A stretch of DNA of 64,000 nt from Nectonema munidae (GCA_030549495.1 JAUIRK010000909.1:124001-188000), one strand, 5' to 3'. Shown: positions 1 to 12,952, counted from the stretch's first letter. The notes: generated by a model from the sequence alone, not told the origin. A program made the numbers and translations.

Positions 1-1279
1 TATTTTCCATCGTTATCCTCTTCATCATCATCTTTATAACGTTCTTCTCTTAAAGACATGCATCCAGCTTTGTCTTTTCCAACCTATTTTTATGTTTTAA
101 GACTACTCCCCTTTTTTCAAAAAAGTTTTCCCAACAGGATCTTTTCTATTTATTTCCTTTGTGTAGAGGTTGCTTTATTGATTCCAAGGAAAGTTTAAAA
201 TGGAATTTATTTTATAAAATAAATAAATGTATTCCTTTATTTTGTCATGCTTATTTCCTTCATTATTGTGAAATGAATAAAAGCAACCCGAATGTGCTTA
301 TATTAACAAAACTAGTATAGTATTTTATATCTAAAAAATTCCCAGCCTCTTTTTTACATTTTTTTTTTCCTAAAAGAAATAGAATTTATTACATGGTTGA
401 GAATATAAATTTTATCAACTTGTAAAAAATAACGTTCAAATTCTTATAAAATCAATATCTGTCTTAAATAATAATCAACTAAATCTACGCTTTTATTCTA
501 CATTTAGCTTCTCTTCCGACCGAAATTTTTATGTTTATTCAAATACTATAAAGTATAGATGTATCGGACGTGAAATTTTTGCGGATGCAATGTCAGAATT
601 AATTTTTTAGCTGATGTGGATGTCATAATTGCTATTCAAATGAAATGCAAGTTTTATACTTAAAAATTTAGAGAGAAGGTGTCAAGGTGTATGTGTTATC
701 ATAAAAATTTTGTACAAAATAAAAATTCTGAAAAACTTTGTCGTATATAGAAGAAAAAAAATATTTGAAAATTGCTGAAGCGGATGTTGTAACTTAGATG
801 ATCCGCGGTTGAGGGTGTTAAGAGGATGCAAACATTTTCGTCGGTTCGGATATCCAATACATCTCTACTATAAAGTCAAGATTTTTACAATATTGTGAGT
901 ATAATCATTTTATTTACAAACTTTTATAAATTTAAGATCACATTTTTTTACCAGTATTTAAAATTCTATTTAAACCCGCTGTTTGTATTTAATTAATTAA
1001 CATGCCTTAAAAACGCATATTTTCTTATACGATAGTATGTTGATTGCTTTTCTGAGAATATGCCTTGGTGCGGTATTGTTTTACTATTATTATTATTATT
1101 TATTCCACAAACGTCAAGATGTCGGACACGCGAAACAGCCCATCATAATTTGTAGTGACTTTAACTATTCCTAGATTTATCTTTAGCATCAAGCGAAAGC
1201 TTATTCTATGTTGAATTGAGATATACAAACAATATATTTTTCTTTCCAAGATGCACATGAAAATATTACTTTAAACTTA
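1..1279. other. AT-rich intergenic sequence
   Basis: No gene seen. A short (TTA)n run lies near 1085-1110. Confidence 0.6.
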
Positions 1280-1421
1280 AAGGTATCATAGGGTGTTTTC
1301 ATCCAGAAGGCACAAATGCGCCGCTTGTATCGAACTATGAGGAAAGCAGGCTTGATGCGGGATCGAACCCAAGACCTTGAGTTATCTAATCCAGCATCTA
1401 ACCAACCCTACTCACGTCCCA
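1280..1421 (-). mobile_element. tRNA-derived SINE, copy 1
   Basis: On the minus strand GGTTCGATCCC (near 1359-1369) is a Pol III B box, with an A-box-like TGGTTAGATGCTGG about 40 bp upstream. About 140 bp is shared with copy 2 at 50961-51106, including GCGCCGCTT and TCGAACTATGAGGAAAGCA. It lies alone in AT-rich DNA. No intact tRNA cloverleaf is claimed. Confidence 0.75.
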
Positions 1422-1829
1422 CAATATAACAATTGTGATATCTAAACATCAAATGAAGATATGCAATTTTGGAATTTTTTAGGCATAGATTAGTGTAAAC
1501 GGTTAAAATACATTGTATTACATGTTGGTGCAGTATTGCCCAAATTTGGGCGTGCGTCCCTCAGTATACTCAAGTGCGACGCGCTGCCGTGCATTTTTGC
1601 ATCTTGTGACCTACATTAGTTATTGGAATCTTAGCACATTCTTATCCTATTTTATGGTATATGTTCAATGTTCATGCTTTATATGAAAATATTATATATT
1701 TTATGAATGTATAATAATTATTTTTCTATATTTCTTCTAACGGTAGCTGACTAGTTTAATAGTAAAAAACAAAAATGCGCCCCAAAGTCCATATCTTTTT
1801 GTAGGTGCGGCCTGTAAATTATCCCTAGA

Positions 1830-2060
1830 TAATTTTCAACTTAGCGTCTATACTAGATATACTCTTCAGAATTTATATTTCATATACCGTTTGGAACACA
1901 TAATGCTTTTTTTCATATTATATATCGTCAATCATAATTTTTATTGAGATGAATTTTTCTCTCAAAATGTCCTTCAAATTAAAAATCATTTTTTTATACT
2001 AAATCGACTATACTAATTTTATTTTTCTAGTCCATTTTGGACATTATGGTCTAAAAGTGT
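1830..2060. repeat. Diverged copy of the repeat at 21660-21900
   Basis: Ordered similarities to the left part of the array at 21660-21900: ACCGTTTGGAACACATAA, TTTTTATTGA, CCTTCAAATT, and TTTTTATACTAAATCGACTA (1994-2013), then TTTTATTTTTCTAG-CCA. Alignment by eye only. Confidence 0.45.
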
Positions 2061-2936
2061 GTAAAAGTATCAATTCGAACTGGTGATGTATCATCTCTAA
2101 AAATAAGTTTTTCCAAAAAAATTGCTTTCCGTTACAGTCGTTATATATTGGTCATAATTTAAAAGCGGTTAAGTATAGGAAGCTAGCGAATCAAAAAAAT
2201 GATGATGTGAATAGAATTTTACCATCTTTTTTATCTTGCTTGAAAGGAAGATTTTTTGGATGATGAAAAACGGGATGCACTTCTCACATACTTTTATCTT
2301 TGTAACGTAATTGTTACCTTTTTGTGTCTTTCTGTCATTTTCAATAAAGTCTTATACCTTCACTGTCCTTATTTCAACTTTAAGTATATAATGTTATCTT
2401 TTTGAAATCACGTATTTTTATTAACAATAATAAAACATTGGGTTTAATACTTCTTATTTGTTACCATTTTTCAAAAGTTATCCTGCGGGGCAATTGTCCA
2501 CGGGGCAGTTGTCCTGATACCGAGAAAAACACCATCATAATGAAATAGAAAATTATTCAAAAATAAATTTGCTCACAAATTAGCCAGATGTAAACAGTGA
2601 CCGTAATTTAAATCTAGAATGACAAAAATATTTTCTGAATCAAATTTAGCATGATCGATATTTTAAAATATAAAAAAAGTGCTTAGCTTTAAGTCAACTG
2701 TGAAAGCTAGTTTACTGAATGATGAAATATTTTCTTTGAATTAAACACCAAAAGTAGGTTTATATAAATTAAGACAATATTTTGCAAAAAAAAATCGGCA
2801 TTTATAATTTATTTTGAGGCTATGGCATTGATTGACAGATTTGATTGATTTTTGGCAAGTTTATTGCTTTTCATTAAAAAATAAATAAGTAACAATGTAA
2901 TGTTAAATGCAATTATATATTTTTCAAGACTCACAA
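2061..2936. other. AT-rich intergenic sequence with a GGGGCAATTGTCC doublet
   Basis: No gene seen. 2487-2514 holds two tandem copies of CGGGGCARTTGTCC, a motif that resembles transposon-end repeats and has a weaker match at 38916-38962. Confidence 0.5.
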
Positions 2937-3600
2937 CTAGGGAATTTGAAATTTCATCATTCTCTGTTTTATAAAAATGTTTCGAAAATAATAAAGGAGA
3001 AGTGTCTCATCATTGAGTCTGTTTCTTATTTTTGACTTAAAATAGCCCATTGAAGAGAAACCCCTTTCTGGAATAAATTGAGTTGGTTTTATGATTTTCA
3101 AAGCATTGTAGATTAGCTCTAATTTTTCTAGTCGCTTTTTGAACTCTTCAAAAAGAATAAATTCTTTTCTGATGAAATTGAATGTTGATTCGTCTTGTGG
3201 TAGCAAATTTTTCTCTTCATTATATTCTTTCATAAATTCATCTTTCAAAGAGAAATCTTTATTTTTTTTTCTTTCACTCTTATTATCTTTATTTTTTGCA
3301 ACTTTCAATTCGATAAAGTCTCACATTTTTTCACAGCAGTTATCAAAATTTCTTCTTTAACTATATTTTCTCCGTATTTATCGACAATCATATTCAATTT
3401 GGAGAATTCAAAACCTAGCTAATTGTAACAAATTTGTTGTTTCTGTTTTTAATCAAACGAAAATTAACTGATTCCCTAATTTTGCAACTAAAAAAGTTAT
3501 CAACATTATTTAGTTTGTCAGAGGTAAACAACAATCAATTATATTTGTAGAATCTTTGCATAAATATTGTGATTCAACTTTGATTGGTTCTAAAGTAGTC
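2937..3600 (-). pseudogene. hAT transposase C-terminus with dimerisation domain
   Basis: The minus-strand frame (3308-2937) ends with IKPTQFIPERGFSSMGYFKS, then KIRNRLNDETLLLYYFRNIF. This is the hAT C-terminal dimerisation domain (PT-x-x-x-ER-x-FS-x-x-G-x-x-x-x-x-x-RNRL-x-DE). Weaker matching sequence (SKLNMIVDKYGENIVKEEI) continues upstream to about 3400 in other frames. Ends and target duplication were not found. Confidence 0.75.
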
Positions 3601-3649
3601 ATAAAACTTGCTTACCCACGACTCGTCTGACTTAATTACATACTCCCTT

Positions 3650-4620
3650 CATATTTGCATTCAAGTCAATTATCAAGCCGAGAAACAAAAAAGCTTTGAA
3701 CTCTTTCAATTTTATCATTCTTCAAGTGTAATTCATTTTTTGTTATAGCTTTTTTATTAAATACTATAAATTTATATTCAGCCTTAGAATATTTTCAGGC
3801 CAATTATTAACATTTTTCAATTCACACTCAATTCTTGAAGGGATGTCACACTCAAATCAAAAACTAGTGTTATGTCATCTACATATATGTACATGTCAAA
3901 GCACAGATTTCTATATATAACATTTAGATATATAATGAATAATAAAGGACCTATCACCGAACCCTGGGGAACTTAACATCCAGGACTGAGCTAGATATAA
4001 TTTCCGAGAAGTAATTATTAGCATTAACATATTGATGACGATCACCTAAAAAAGAAAGTATGAAGTCACTAGAGCTTCTAGTAAAACCGATTCTCGCTAG
4101 TTTTTGAATCATAACATCATGGCCAATTGTGTCAAATGCTGACTTGAGATCCAAAAAGATAGATACGGAGTTCATTGCTAGCTCGTATTTCATTAATAGC
4201 ATTCAAAATATCATTAGTAGAAATGATATCAAAAGAAAACCTACTAGAATCATAAGTGTAATTAAAATTATTATTGAAATTTAAATTAGAAATGTTCTTA
4301 TCACAAAAGTAGTAATTAAACTTAGAAGGAATTTCGCTATCTTTCAATTCTTTCTCATTGACCTTAATAGTAATTTTATTGATTTTATTTTCTTTGAAAA
4401 TTTTATTTAAGCTTTTCCATGTGCTTTTTGAATCATGTGATTCAGAAAACTTATTCTTGTAGTACTTGCATTTACAAATAAAAATTTCTTTTTTTTAAGA
4501 ACTTTTCAAAACTTTTGAATTCTTGTTTCCAGAATAAGAATTCCGCACAATATTTTCTGTGTTTTTGCATTTTTTTTGTATAACTTATCTTTATATTTAA
4601 TTTTTTCAATTAAATTTTTT
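3650..4620 (-). pseudogene. LINE fragment B (linker and RT palm)
   Basis: Minus-strand landmarks: KDSEIPSKFNYYFCDKNI (4347), SVSIFLDLKSAFDTIGHDVM (about 4170), FILSFLGDRHQYVN, PQGSVIGPLLFIIYLN (about 3960) and YIYVDDITLVFDLS (about 3880). The RT palm motifs differ from fragment A, so this is a separate element placed end to end in the same orientation. Confidence 0.75.
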
Positions 4621-4649
4621 GATATCCAGGGATTAAAATTAACTTTGTA

Positions 4650-5745
4650 CCTATTTTTAGATCTTGCTTAAGATGTGGATGAACTGAAAGGATCTGTTAT
4701 CTGTCAGATAGGAAACATTTAACAATTTCGGAATGTAAACCGTATAAGCTTCCAATTTCTGGATTAAATAATTATGTGGAACTTTGTCAAAAGCTTTAAT
4801 AAAGTCGAAGTACAAGACATCAACTGTATAGTTTTTTTCTAGATCTAAAAGGTTAGCAACACCATTATGAAATTCTAGTAATTGTGTTATCGTAGATTTT
4901 TTCTTAAGCCATGCTGATTGCTATCTATTATATTTGATCTTTTGAGATAAGAAATAATATTATCGGCAATTATGGATTCTAAAATTTTTGAAAGAACAGG
5001 AGTTAAGCTGACTGGTCTGTAGTTCAAAGAATTTTGGGATCTAAGCCTATGTGTATAGGCACAACTAAAACCGTTTTCAGCTATTGGGTAATTTTCCTTC
5101 TTTCAAAGAAAGGTTAAAAATGTAACGTTAATGGAGAAGCCAAAACACCTGCCGATTATTTCAAAATACACGGATGTAAACCGTCCATTCCTGGAGATTT
5201 GTCTCCTGAAAGTGAGTTCAGTTTTCCATGAAGGGATTTTTCACTGATCATAACTTCGTTCATTTGTTAATGACAAACAAACTTGGGTACGATTTTTGGT
5301 GAGCATAGTTGAGGGTCAGGGAAAACAGATGAAAAGTAATGCTTGAGTGTTTCAGCAATTTCGATATCGTTTTAAAGACAGCGTTCGTCTTTATCACTAA
5401 ATATTTAAGTTTGAACTTCTTTTTCTCAAAGTATTTATATAACTCCAAAACATTTTTGAGTTGTCTTTTTATATTCTTCGAAAGATTTACTTTGAAAATC
5501 TTCTTTGCTTTTCTTGTCTCATGTCTTAGCTTGTTAGACATTTTTTTTTGAATTGCAGCAATATTGAAGGATCTTTAAACTTCATGAATTTTTCAAAATG
5601 TTTTTTTTCTTGTAAATGCTAATGGTTGAACAAGACATATAGGGACTGCGTTTTTTCTTGAACGTGATCAAGGGACGTATTGAGCAATAACTCTGTTAAT
5701 AGTATTAATTAAAATATCCTTAAATTCTTCTAACGTATAACTGGA
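4650..5745 (-). pseudogene. LINE fragment A (CR1-like endonuclease linker and RT)
   Basis: Minus-strand landmarks: MSNKLRHETRKAKKIFKVNL (5541), then a GDKSPG-DGLHP block (about 5190), AWLKKKSTITQLLEFHNG (about 4900), DFIKAFDKVPHNYLIQKLEA (about 4800) and HSEIVKCFLSDR. This is the N-terminal RT half of a CR1-like element. It stops near 4650, where a different LINE fragment follows. Several stops and frameshifts. Confidence 0.75.
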
Positions 5746-6480
5746 GATTGTATGGAGTTGATAGTGGATCATCAGAACTAGAAAATATAAAGGTTGTAAG
5801 TTTGACAAAATCTTTCAATATGGAAAGGGAAGAAATGAATAGACCATTTGGAGACATTGAACATTTACTAGGAAATGATTATTCCTTTCTCCACCCTTCG
5901 CCTCTAGATAAGAAGGATGATTTAAGGCTTTGAGAAGGTCCTTTTGGGAAAGTTATCAGAGGTAGAAGATGATCATGACGAAAAATTATCATCTGTGTAC
6001 AAGTAAACAGGAGTTTTTTTAGTAAAGAAGCAATGGGTGTAGAGTGCACACACAAACGTGGGGGATGTAAATGTGGGAAGTGTGCACGGGGTTCATCAAA
6101 TTTAACTCTATGAGAAGAAAAGGAAATGTACATAATAGATAAGAATTTACTAATCATGGTATAGAATGGTTAGTTACCTACCAGTGGATAAACCGCTATG
6201 AATTACCTAATTATACAGACTACATTTTTAAGCGATTAGTGCTTAGGAGAGGTTATTAAAGAAGGGACAAGAATTACGTACCTTATAATCAAGAAATTGA
6301 AAATATGCTGAAAAGAGGAGTGGCACTGTCTTTTATTTACCGCATAGAGAAGTTATAAAGATAGAAATGAGACAACTCCTTTGCGAGTAGTGTTTGACTC
6401 ATCCGCCAGATATAAAGGACACTAACTGAACGAGGGTTAACATAAAGCACATCTTTTAGATGAATTAGAGAAGGAAAGTT
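5745..6480 (+). mobile_element. BEL/Pao LTR-retrotransposon fossil (pol fragment)
   Basis: A fossil fragment of the pol region, from the end of the protease to the start of the reverse transcriptase, in several frames. The family is judged from conserved BEL/Pao pol blocks in their usual order. It is broken in several places; no long terminal repeats or envelope were seen. It lies directly beside LINE fragment A. It looks old. Confidence 0.6.
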
Positions 6481-7669
6481 TGCATTTCTTTACTGTCATT
6501 TATTTCTGCAAATTTGTTTTATTCATATTTCAAAACATTTTAAATAAAATTAGTGTACACAAAAAACACGTGCTATAAAATAGCAAAATGTAGCATACGT
6601 TTGATTGTCAAATATAATGTGAGAATACTGATTATTTTATTTACTTATTTTTCTCATTTTAAATTTATATGTTATTCTCACTTTTGAATTTTAGATTTTT
6701 GCTAATTCTTCTATTATCTGAAAGTCTGAATTAAATCAGGAATAAAATCAAGCAGTTGTAAGGTACTCGAGAAATCGAATATGAGATAACGAAAATAACA
6801 AAAATAATTTGATCAGATTTTGTCTTAAAAAAATTCAGAAACAGCTCAACAACTTCTGAACCGAGTGGAATTTCAGAAAAAGAGCTTAAAATCTTTTCTT
6901 TTGAGCTTAATATCATTGAGATTGATTGAGGATTTCATAAGTTTCAGAACAAGGTTCAGTTTTTATAACCAGCCGAAAACTTCCAAGTTAAGACTTATGA
7001 ACTTTATTGTTTGGACCTAAGGGTTCCAGACAGCATAGATAACGAATATAATTTGATCAGAACTTGTCTTCATAGTTTTCTAAAAACTTCTAAAATGTTC
7101 TGAATCCAAAAATTTTTGAGGAATAGAATAATATTGCTTTGCAAAAAATTGTACAAAGTTTCACCTAATTCTGAGATAAAAAAAATTTAATTTTAAAATG
7201 TTCAGAACTTTTGATTTAAGGTTCAAAACAAGATTCAATTTAGTTCTGGCACGCAAGAATATTCAGCTAATCTATATATGAAGTTTCAAGTTGATTCGAT
7301 TTGAAATAGAGAAATTCCAAAAAAGTTTCAGTATCATTAAAATTTCAGTACTTTGTTTTGAAAATCATTGCTTCAGGGAAGTTTAGGAAATAATATAATT
7401 CAATTGAAAATTGGACTCTTGGATATCTAGAAGCAAATTGAGAATCTTATATTCAGAAGGCTTCCAAACTCTGAGGAAACCTTCCAGACATCTTAGAGAA
7501 CTTTCCTCTAAAATTCAAAAAAAAATATTCAAAAAAAAGTTAGAAACTTTATTAAAAAAGTAGTGGAAAAATTAAATAATTTAATAAAAATATTTGAATT
7601 TTTTTTCGGTGTATTGGTTTTGAGTGTTTTGATTTAGGGCATTTTGATTTTTGGCCTCAGGCGTTGGTC
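6480..7669. other. AT-rich intergenic sequence
   Basis: No gene recognised. TAATTTGATCAGA-TTGTCTT occurs twice (about 6808 and 7050), which hints at an old internal duplication. Confidence 0.4.
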
Positions 7670-8290
7670 TGTTGCTTGCATGCTACAACGACTGGAAAAG
7701 ACATTTTTATAGAAATTGAGAAAATTTTGCAAAATTTTCAATGGAATCATCAATGAGGTGTTGCAGATGATGGAGGGAAAAATATAGCTGAGATTAAAAA
7801 ATGGTTAGTTGGGCAAAATTAGAAGATATGGCAATTCCATTTTTTCACTGCCTTTACATCAAAAAAACTTTATGTGGAAAATATTTAGGTCTTTATTGTG
7901 CTGAAACCAGTGGTTTCTTTTGTAAACTTCATTAGAGGACACGCAATAAATCATTGTCATTTTGAAACTTTTCTTGAAGATGGTAATTCAGAAGTTTTAT
8001 TTCGATTTTTTAAGCCTCGAAATTAAATAAATATTTTTCTTATAAAATTAAAAGTTCTCCATTGATCTGTAATCCTATCTGGCTATCAAAATATTCATTT
8101 TCAGATGTCATTGCATTTCATATGAATGAATTAGATTTAAAAGATTATCTTATTTGTGATTTTAATATGCTCATCAAAGGATTTCGAAGAAAACTTTTAT
8201 TATTTCAAACAAAATTAGAAAAAGAAGATTTTTCAATGTTTCATAGAATTTTGCTTATAAATTACTGGAAGTTATATAATTAAATGCTGT
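7670..8290 (+). pseudogene. hAT transposase relic, GTF2IRD2/ZBED5-like
   Basis: Scattered frames follow the expected order. DDGGKNIAEIKKWLVGQ (about 7770) stands at the second Asp position. A LCGK-like block with RGHAINHRHFETFLEDGN (about 7900-7990) comes next. The open frame 8062-8283 has MNELDLKDYLICDFNMLIKG and FRRKLLLFQTKLEKEDFSMF, matching the LN-x-x-LQGK...V-x-AF-x-x-KL-x-LW motif. Several frameshifts and stops are present. Confidence 0.55.
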
Positions 8291-10320
8291 GCCAGTTTAA
8301 TTATTGCTACAACTTATTAATTTACAATCAAATGAAATGTTTAAATAAATCATAGAGAAAAAAACTTTGGAATTTTATTGTTGTTTACCTATAACTGAGT
8401 TCCAAAGCTCAAAGAAATTTGCTGCTGATATGGCACCACTCTTTGATACAACTTTTGTTTGTTAATAAGCATCTTCAAAAATGAAGTATGTAAAGTTAAC
8501 TTAGCGAACAAGACTGACTGATAAACCTTTAAAAGCATTACTTTTGATTGGATGCAGCGATTTAAAAGTTAACTTTAATGCTATTTTAATAATTAAAATT
8601 CAATTTTATAAATCATAATAATTTTTTACCATTGTTTTAATTTTATGGTATTTACACATATATTTTTTTTATATTTTGACTATTCTTATTTGTTTTTGTT
8701 TTATTTGATGATTTTTTAAATAAAATTGAGTTTGCTTTATATAGTTTTAAACAAGTAGTAATAAGAATTTCATAATGCATGTGTTTTTTAACTTTTCAAT
8801 ATTCCGTCCCGCGTTTTTTTAGCTTTTGATCCCTGGTCTAGACAATGGGCAGGTGTTAGATACAATTCAATGATTTTCCGAAACAATGATCCGCGTTCAC
8901 AGATAACTTGAAAGAAAAACTGAAAGTGATCCTTACCTTTATTTAATGTCTCGTTGAAAACAGGAATCTAAAAGCTACACCTCTCTGATTTCTGTCATTG
9001 ACGATGGCGAAACCGTTTAGTACTCCTACAAAAACAGTGTTTCTCGGATTCTGAGCATCTGAAATAGTAGTAGGTCTTGATTGCAAAGAAAACGGTCAGA
9101 CTTTACACTAGGTCTTTTGGGTGGATGATGTGGGACTCTTCAACTTTCATTGCATCTTTTTTCTACTCCTATACTTGTAAACTATAAGCTTTTAAAAAAA
9201 CTACAACTTTTTCTTGCATCTTCTTTCTATACTGAGCCAAATCTCGTTTAACCCAATAATTCTTCAGATATATCACAAAAAAATCTTCTTTGCAAAAGCG
9301 ATGACTCTATGTATATATTGAGAATTAAACATAAAAGTAAAATCCATTTTGAGATTTAGCATGGTGTAAAAACTTCTCAAGAAAGTTTTCAAGTGATATC
9401 AAAAAATAAGGACGTTTTACAATATTTTTACTTTTTGTTGTGATGGCATAAATATGTGGAAGCGGTGTGAGAATCGCTCACTAATGGCTATTAGAAATCC
9501 TTTGAACGAGAAGCAAAGCAAAGCTAATACAAAATATTCTATAGGAAAAAGAATTAGAGCATTCCATTTCCAATATCTAAGGAAGTGAAATAGGTTGTAG
9601 ATGTCAATAACTTTGTTGTGTACGTGGTAAAATGGTATTGGCGGATATTTACACACTTAATTGATATGACAAAAAAAACAAGTATGGATTTTATATGAGC
9701 TGACACGAGGAGATAAACTTGATCGACCGATTAGCACTTAGAAGACATCTCGTTCACTTCAACTTCGTAGCAGTCCAAAACCAAGTAAATCGCTCTCATC
9801 TATGAACCCTTCACGGTGTAATATAGATAGGGTCAATTTAGGCGTTGTGCTTGTGCCAATGAAAGTAAAAAAAGTATGAAGTGTCAGAAACTAACTCTAA
9901 ATGCGTGCTACAAATGTCAAGTCGTGTCCATGTAAATCGTTTTATAAATTTGTACACATATTAAAAATGAGTTTTTAAATCTATTTCATTAGAAACTTGG
10001 TAATGACCAAAAAAAACAAAAAAGTATTTTGTCTTTAAAAAAAGGAATTATAAGTTTTCTTGTACTCGACATAATCACTAAGCGTACACTTTGTCTTTGT
10101 GAAAGAGCGGTTTCAGCTATTGAAGCCTCATCAACTCGATTTTACGTGTTCAAACAATGAGGTTTGGGGTCCTGTGGCCACGAGTGAACATCACGCAACT
10201 AGCCATCAACGCTTGGTTTGATGATCTTTATCTACTTATGAATTGAATGTACCATTAAAAGTTTTGTAAATATTTATTTAAAAAAAAAATTTTGTCAGTA
10301 AGGGGAGTAATAACCTTCGC
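8291..10320. other. Intergenic, mostly unassigned
   Basis: Nothing was recognised except the weak cysteine-rich piece at 9700-9940. Confidence 0.4.
9700..9940 (+). pseudogene. Possible piggyBac cysteine-rich tail
   Basis: The plus strand reads RLDRPISTRRHLVHFN, then RRCACANESKKSMKCQKLTL and NACYKCQ. The order (basic linker, C-x-x-C-like pair, C-x-x-C pair) resembles a piggyBac C-terminal zinc domain. The frame changes within it and nothing upstream confirms the family. Confidence 0.25.
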
Positions 10321-10579
10321 ATGACGCCCTTATGGAGTTTTACTCCACCTTGAATTTAAAAGTTAAATTTCAATAAAATCAGAAAAGTTTCAGTCCTTTA
10401 AGTTTTTTGTAATTTTCAATTACAACATTTCGTATGTTTTAAAATTAATTTTTGTTCAATTTATTTTTTTTTACGAGAGTATCATACAAAAAAGTTAAAA
10501 GCAATAGAACATTTTTTCAAGCTAAATGAACAAAATGACCGTATTAGACAATATATTTTTTTATTTACAACTAGGGCAA

Positions 10580-11581
10580 ATTAAAAAAGAATGATGCTTG
10601 CAAACACCTTTTTAGCATTTCTGACACTGCCTTGTGGTTCTAGCTTTTTTGGAGGTAGGACAAAAATTGCAAAAAACTTTTACTACTTGAAGGTGGACAA
10701 TACGAGTCTTTACTTTCTTCAAAGCCATAAAAATTCAGGAGAGACTTTGTTTTTGAGTTTAGCCCTTGAATAGTGGAGCGTATTTTCATTGAGTTATAAC
10801 AAAGCTCCATTGCCAAAGATTTTAAAAACAACTTCCTTCCACTTTTTTTAGTTGCAGAAAAAATGCTCTCCGGACAATTATGGTTCAGAATAACCATGGA
10901 GTTCAAAGCTGCTATGTCTAAATAGTTTGAAAACACAACAGTGGGCCACTTTCTTGAAGGTTTGTAGGATCGATATGATCTAATCATATGATTAGCCACA
11001 TCCACTCCACTTTTTGACCTGTTGTAAGACAGAAGCGACTCTGGTTTAGCTTTGTCTCCAATTAACTCTAAGCTTGTACAGCGTAGTGAAGACAATACAT
11101 ATACAACTTTGAAATTTTTTGTAGCGTGTCTTCGGGGAATGTAGGCTGCGAGAGAGGCATACTTTGAATAAATTATCTTGCTCTCACATTCTTGGAGCTT
11201 TAGTGTCTTCAGATACTGAGGGCGTAATATTCCAGGAACAAACTTCTGTTTGATTTGACTGTTCCACATATAGTTAAATTATTCTCCGTCATCCATTCAG
11301 CAAGATTATGATCTGTGAAAAATCGATCTGTAAAGACACCGCAACCACTTATCTTGAACTTTTGTTTTCTGATCATTCGACTCTCCTAAAAACAGGAGGC
11401 ATCCAAAGTAAGCGAGTAGTGAATCAACAGTGAATTTTTCATAATATTTGCGCAAATAAGCAAATTTCGGAAAAGATAACCTAAAACAAATAACAGCTTG
11501 ACAATTTTTATACAAATTAGTAGTCATAAACACACGAACACGAACCCCCAACTTACAAGAATAGCTTATAAAAACTATCAA
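10580..11581 (-). pseudogene. piggyBac transposase, C-terminal half
   Basis: The longest open piece (11269-10640, 209 codons) contains SLAAYIPRRHATKNFKVVYVLSS, followed by YNRSKSGVDVANHMIRSY and KWPTVVFSNYLDIAALNS. These are the piggyBac blocks around the last catalytic Asp (YN-x-x-K-x-GVD). In another frame just downstream (10660-10590) CNFC...CQKC and CKHH form the cysteine-rich zinc-binding tail, with one in-frame stop, so a frameshift lies near 10680. The piece at 11581-11306 has LLAYFGCLLFLG, resembling the block near the start of the piggyBac core. The central catalytic part is missing. Confidence 0.75.
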
Positions 11582-11689
11582 ATGGGCATGCGCATGAACA
11601 TCTGAGACAACCCATTACAACACTAACACCCATATAATCACAAACAAAGTTGAAAACTCACATATACTGATAAGGGAAACACTCAGGAA

Positions 11690-12945
11690 AACTCTTAGAG
11701 GATGACGGAAAAAACAGACACACACACGCAAGCAGATAGACATATACACACACACGCAAGCAGACACACACAACACACCCACAAACACCAAAACTCACAC
11801 ACACACGCACGTACAGACGCATACCAGAGACATGCAAAGAAACACAATTACGAGCACACACAAACTTCTACACACATAGACGCGCAAACACTTCTAGACA
11901 CACTGGTAAGTGTGCTCACACGCCCTCAGACATAAACACACAGGCACAGACACCCATAAACACGCGGGGAAGCATACACACACAAAAACTTCTACTCACA
12001 TTGATAAGTGTGTACACACACGTAGACATACAGACACACATACACACGTGGAGAAGCATACGCACACGTAAACACACACCCACAGTAACACTTCCACACA
12101 TACACACATACGTACACACACACACACATACGTAAACACACACACACATACGTAAACACACACACACACATACGTAAACACACACATACGTAAACACACA
12201 CACACACATACGTAAACACACACACACACACACACATACGTAAACACACACACACACACACACATACGTAAACACACACACACACGTAAATACATACGTA
12301 AATACACACACACACACGTAAATACACACACACACGTAAATACACACACACACACGTAAACATACACAGACACACATACGTAAATACACACACACACGTA
12401 AATACACACACATACGTAAACACACACACATACGTAAACACACACACACATACGTAAACACACACACACATACGTAAACACACACACACATACGTAAAAA
12501 CACACATACGTAAACACACACACACACATACGTAAACACACACACACACGTAAATACATACGTAAATACACACACACACACGTAAATACACACACACACA
12601 CGTAAACACACACACACACATACGTAAATACACACACACACATACGTAAATACACACACACACGTAAATACACACACACACACGTAAACACACACACACA
12701 CACACACGTAAACACACACACACACACAAACGTAAACACACACACACACACACACGTAAACACACACACACACACACACGTAAACACACACACACACACA
12801 CACGTAAACACACACACACACACACACGTAAACACACACACACACACACACGTAAACACACACACACACGTAAACACACACACACACACACACGTAAACA
12901 CACACACACACGTAAACACACAGACACCCATACACACGCGGATGA
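11690..12945. repeat. CA-rich minisatellite with an ACGTAAA punctuation motif
   Basis: Runs of (CA)n on the plus strand are broken every 12-24 bp by CGTAAA or TACGTAAA, most regularly at 12080-12925. The flanks at 11690-12080 and 13800-13920 are a looser version. Because neither TG nor the punctuation makes stops in any minus-strand frame, three overlapping frames of over 300 codons (VCVCVY/CVFTCV-like) stay open. They are low-complexity artefacts, not genes. Confidence 0.95.
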
Positions 12946-12952
12946 GCATATA

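Noticed and set aside
1360-1370. Functional tRNA gene
   Set aside because: Only B-box and A-box-like parts are present, no cloverleaf can be drawn, and the same 140-bp unit recurs at 50961, which fits a SINE.
6000-6160. 92-codon minus-strand frame near 6 kb
   Set aside because: It is the opposite strand of the BEL/Pao fossil and has no signature of its own.
9417-9656. 79-codon minus-strand hydrophobic frame as a membrane protein
   Set aside because: No family signature; it overlaps, on the other strand, sequence next to a possible piggyBac tail and is probably chance.
11916-12949. Three long minus-strand frames (311-339 codons) rich in Val, Cys and Tyr
   Set aside because: They are the three translations of one CA-rich minisatellite. 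Composition is dictated by the repeat and no real protein would be open in all frames.
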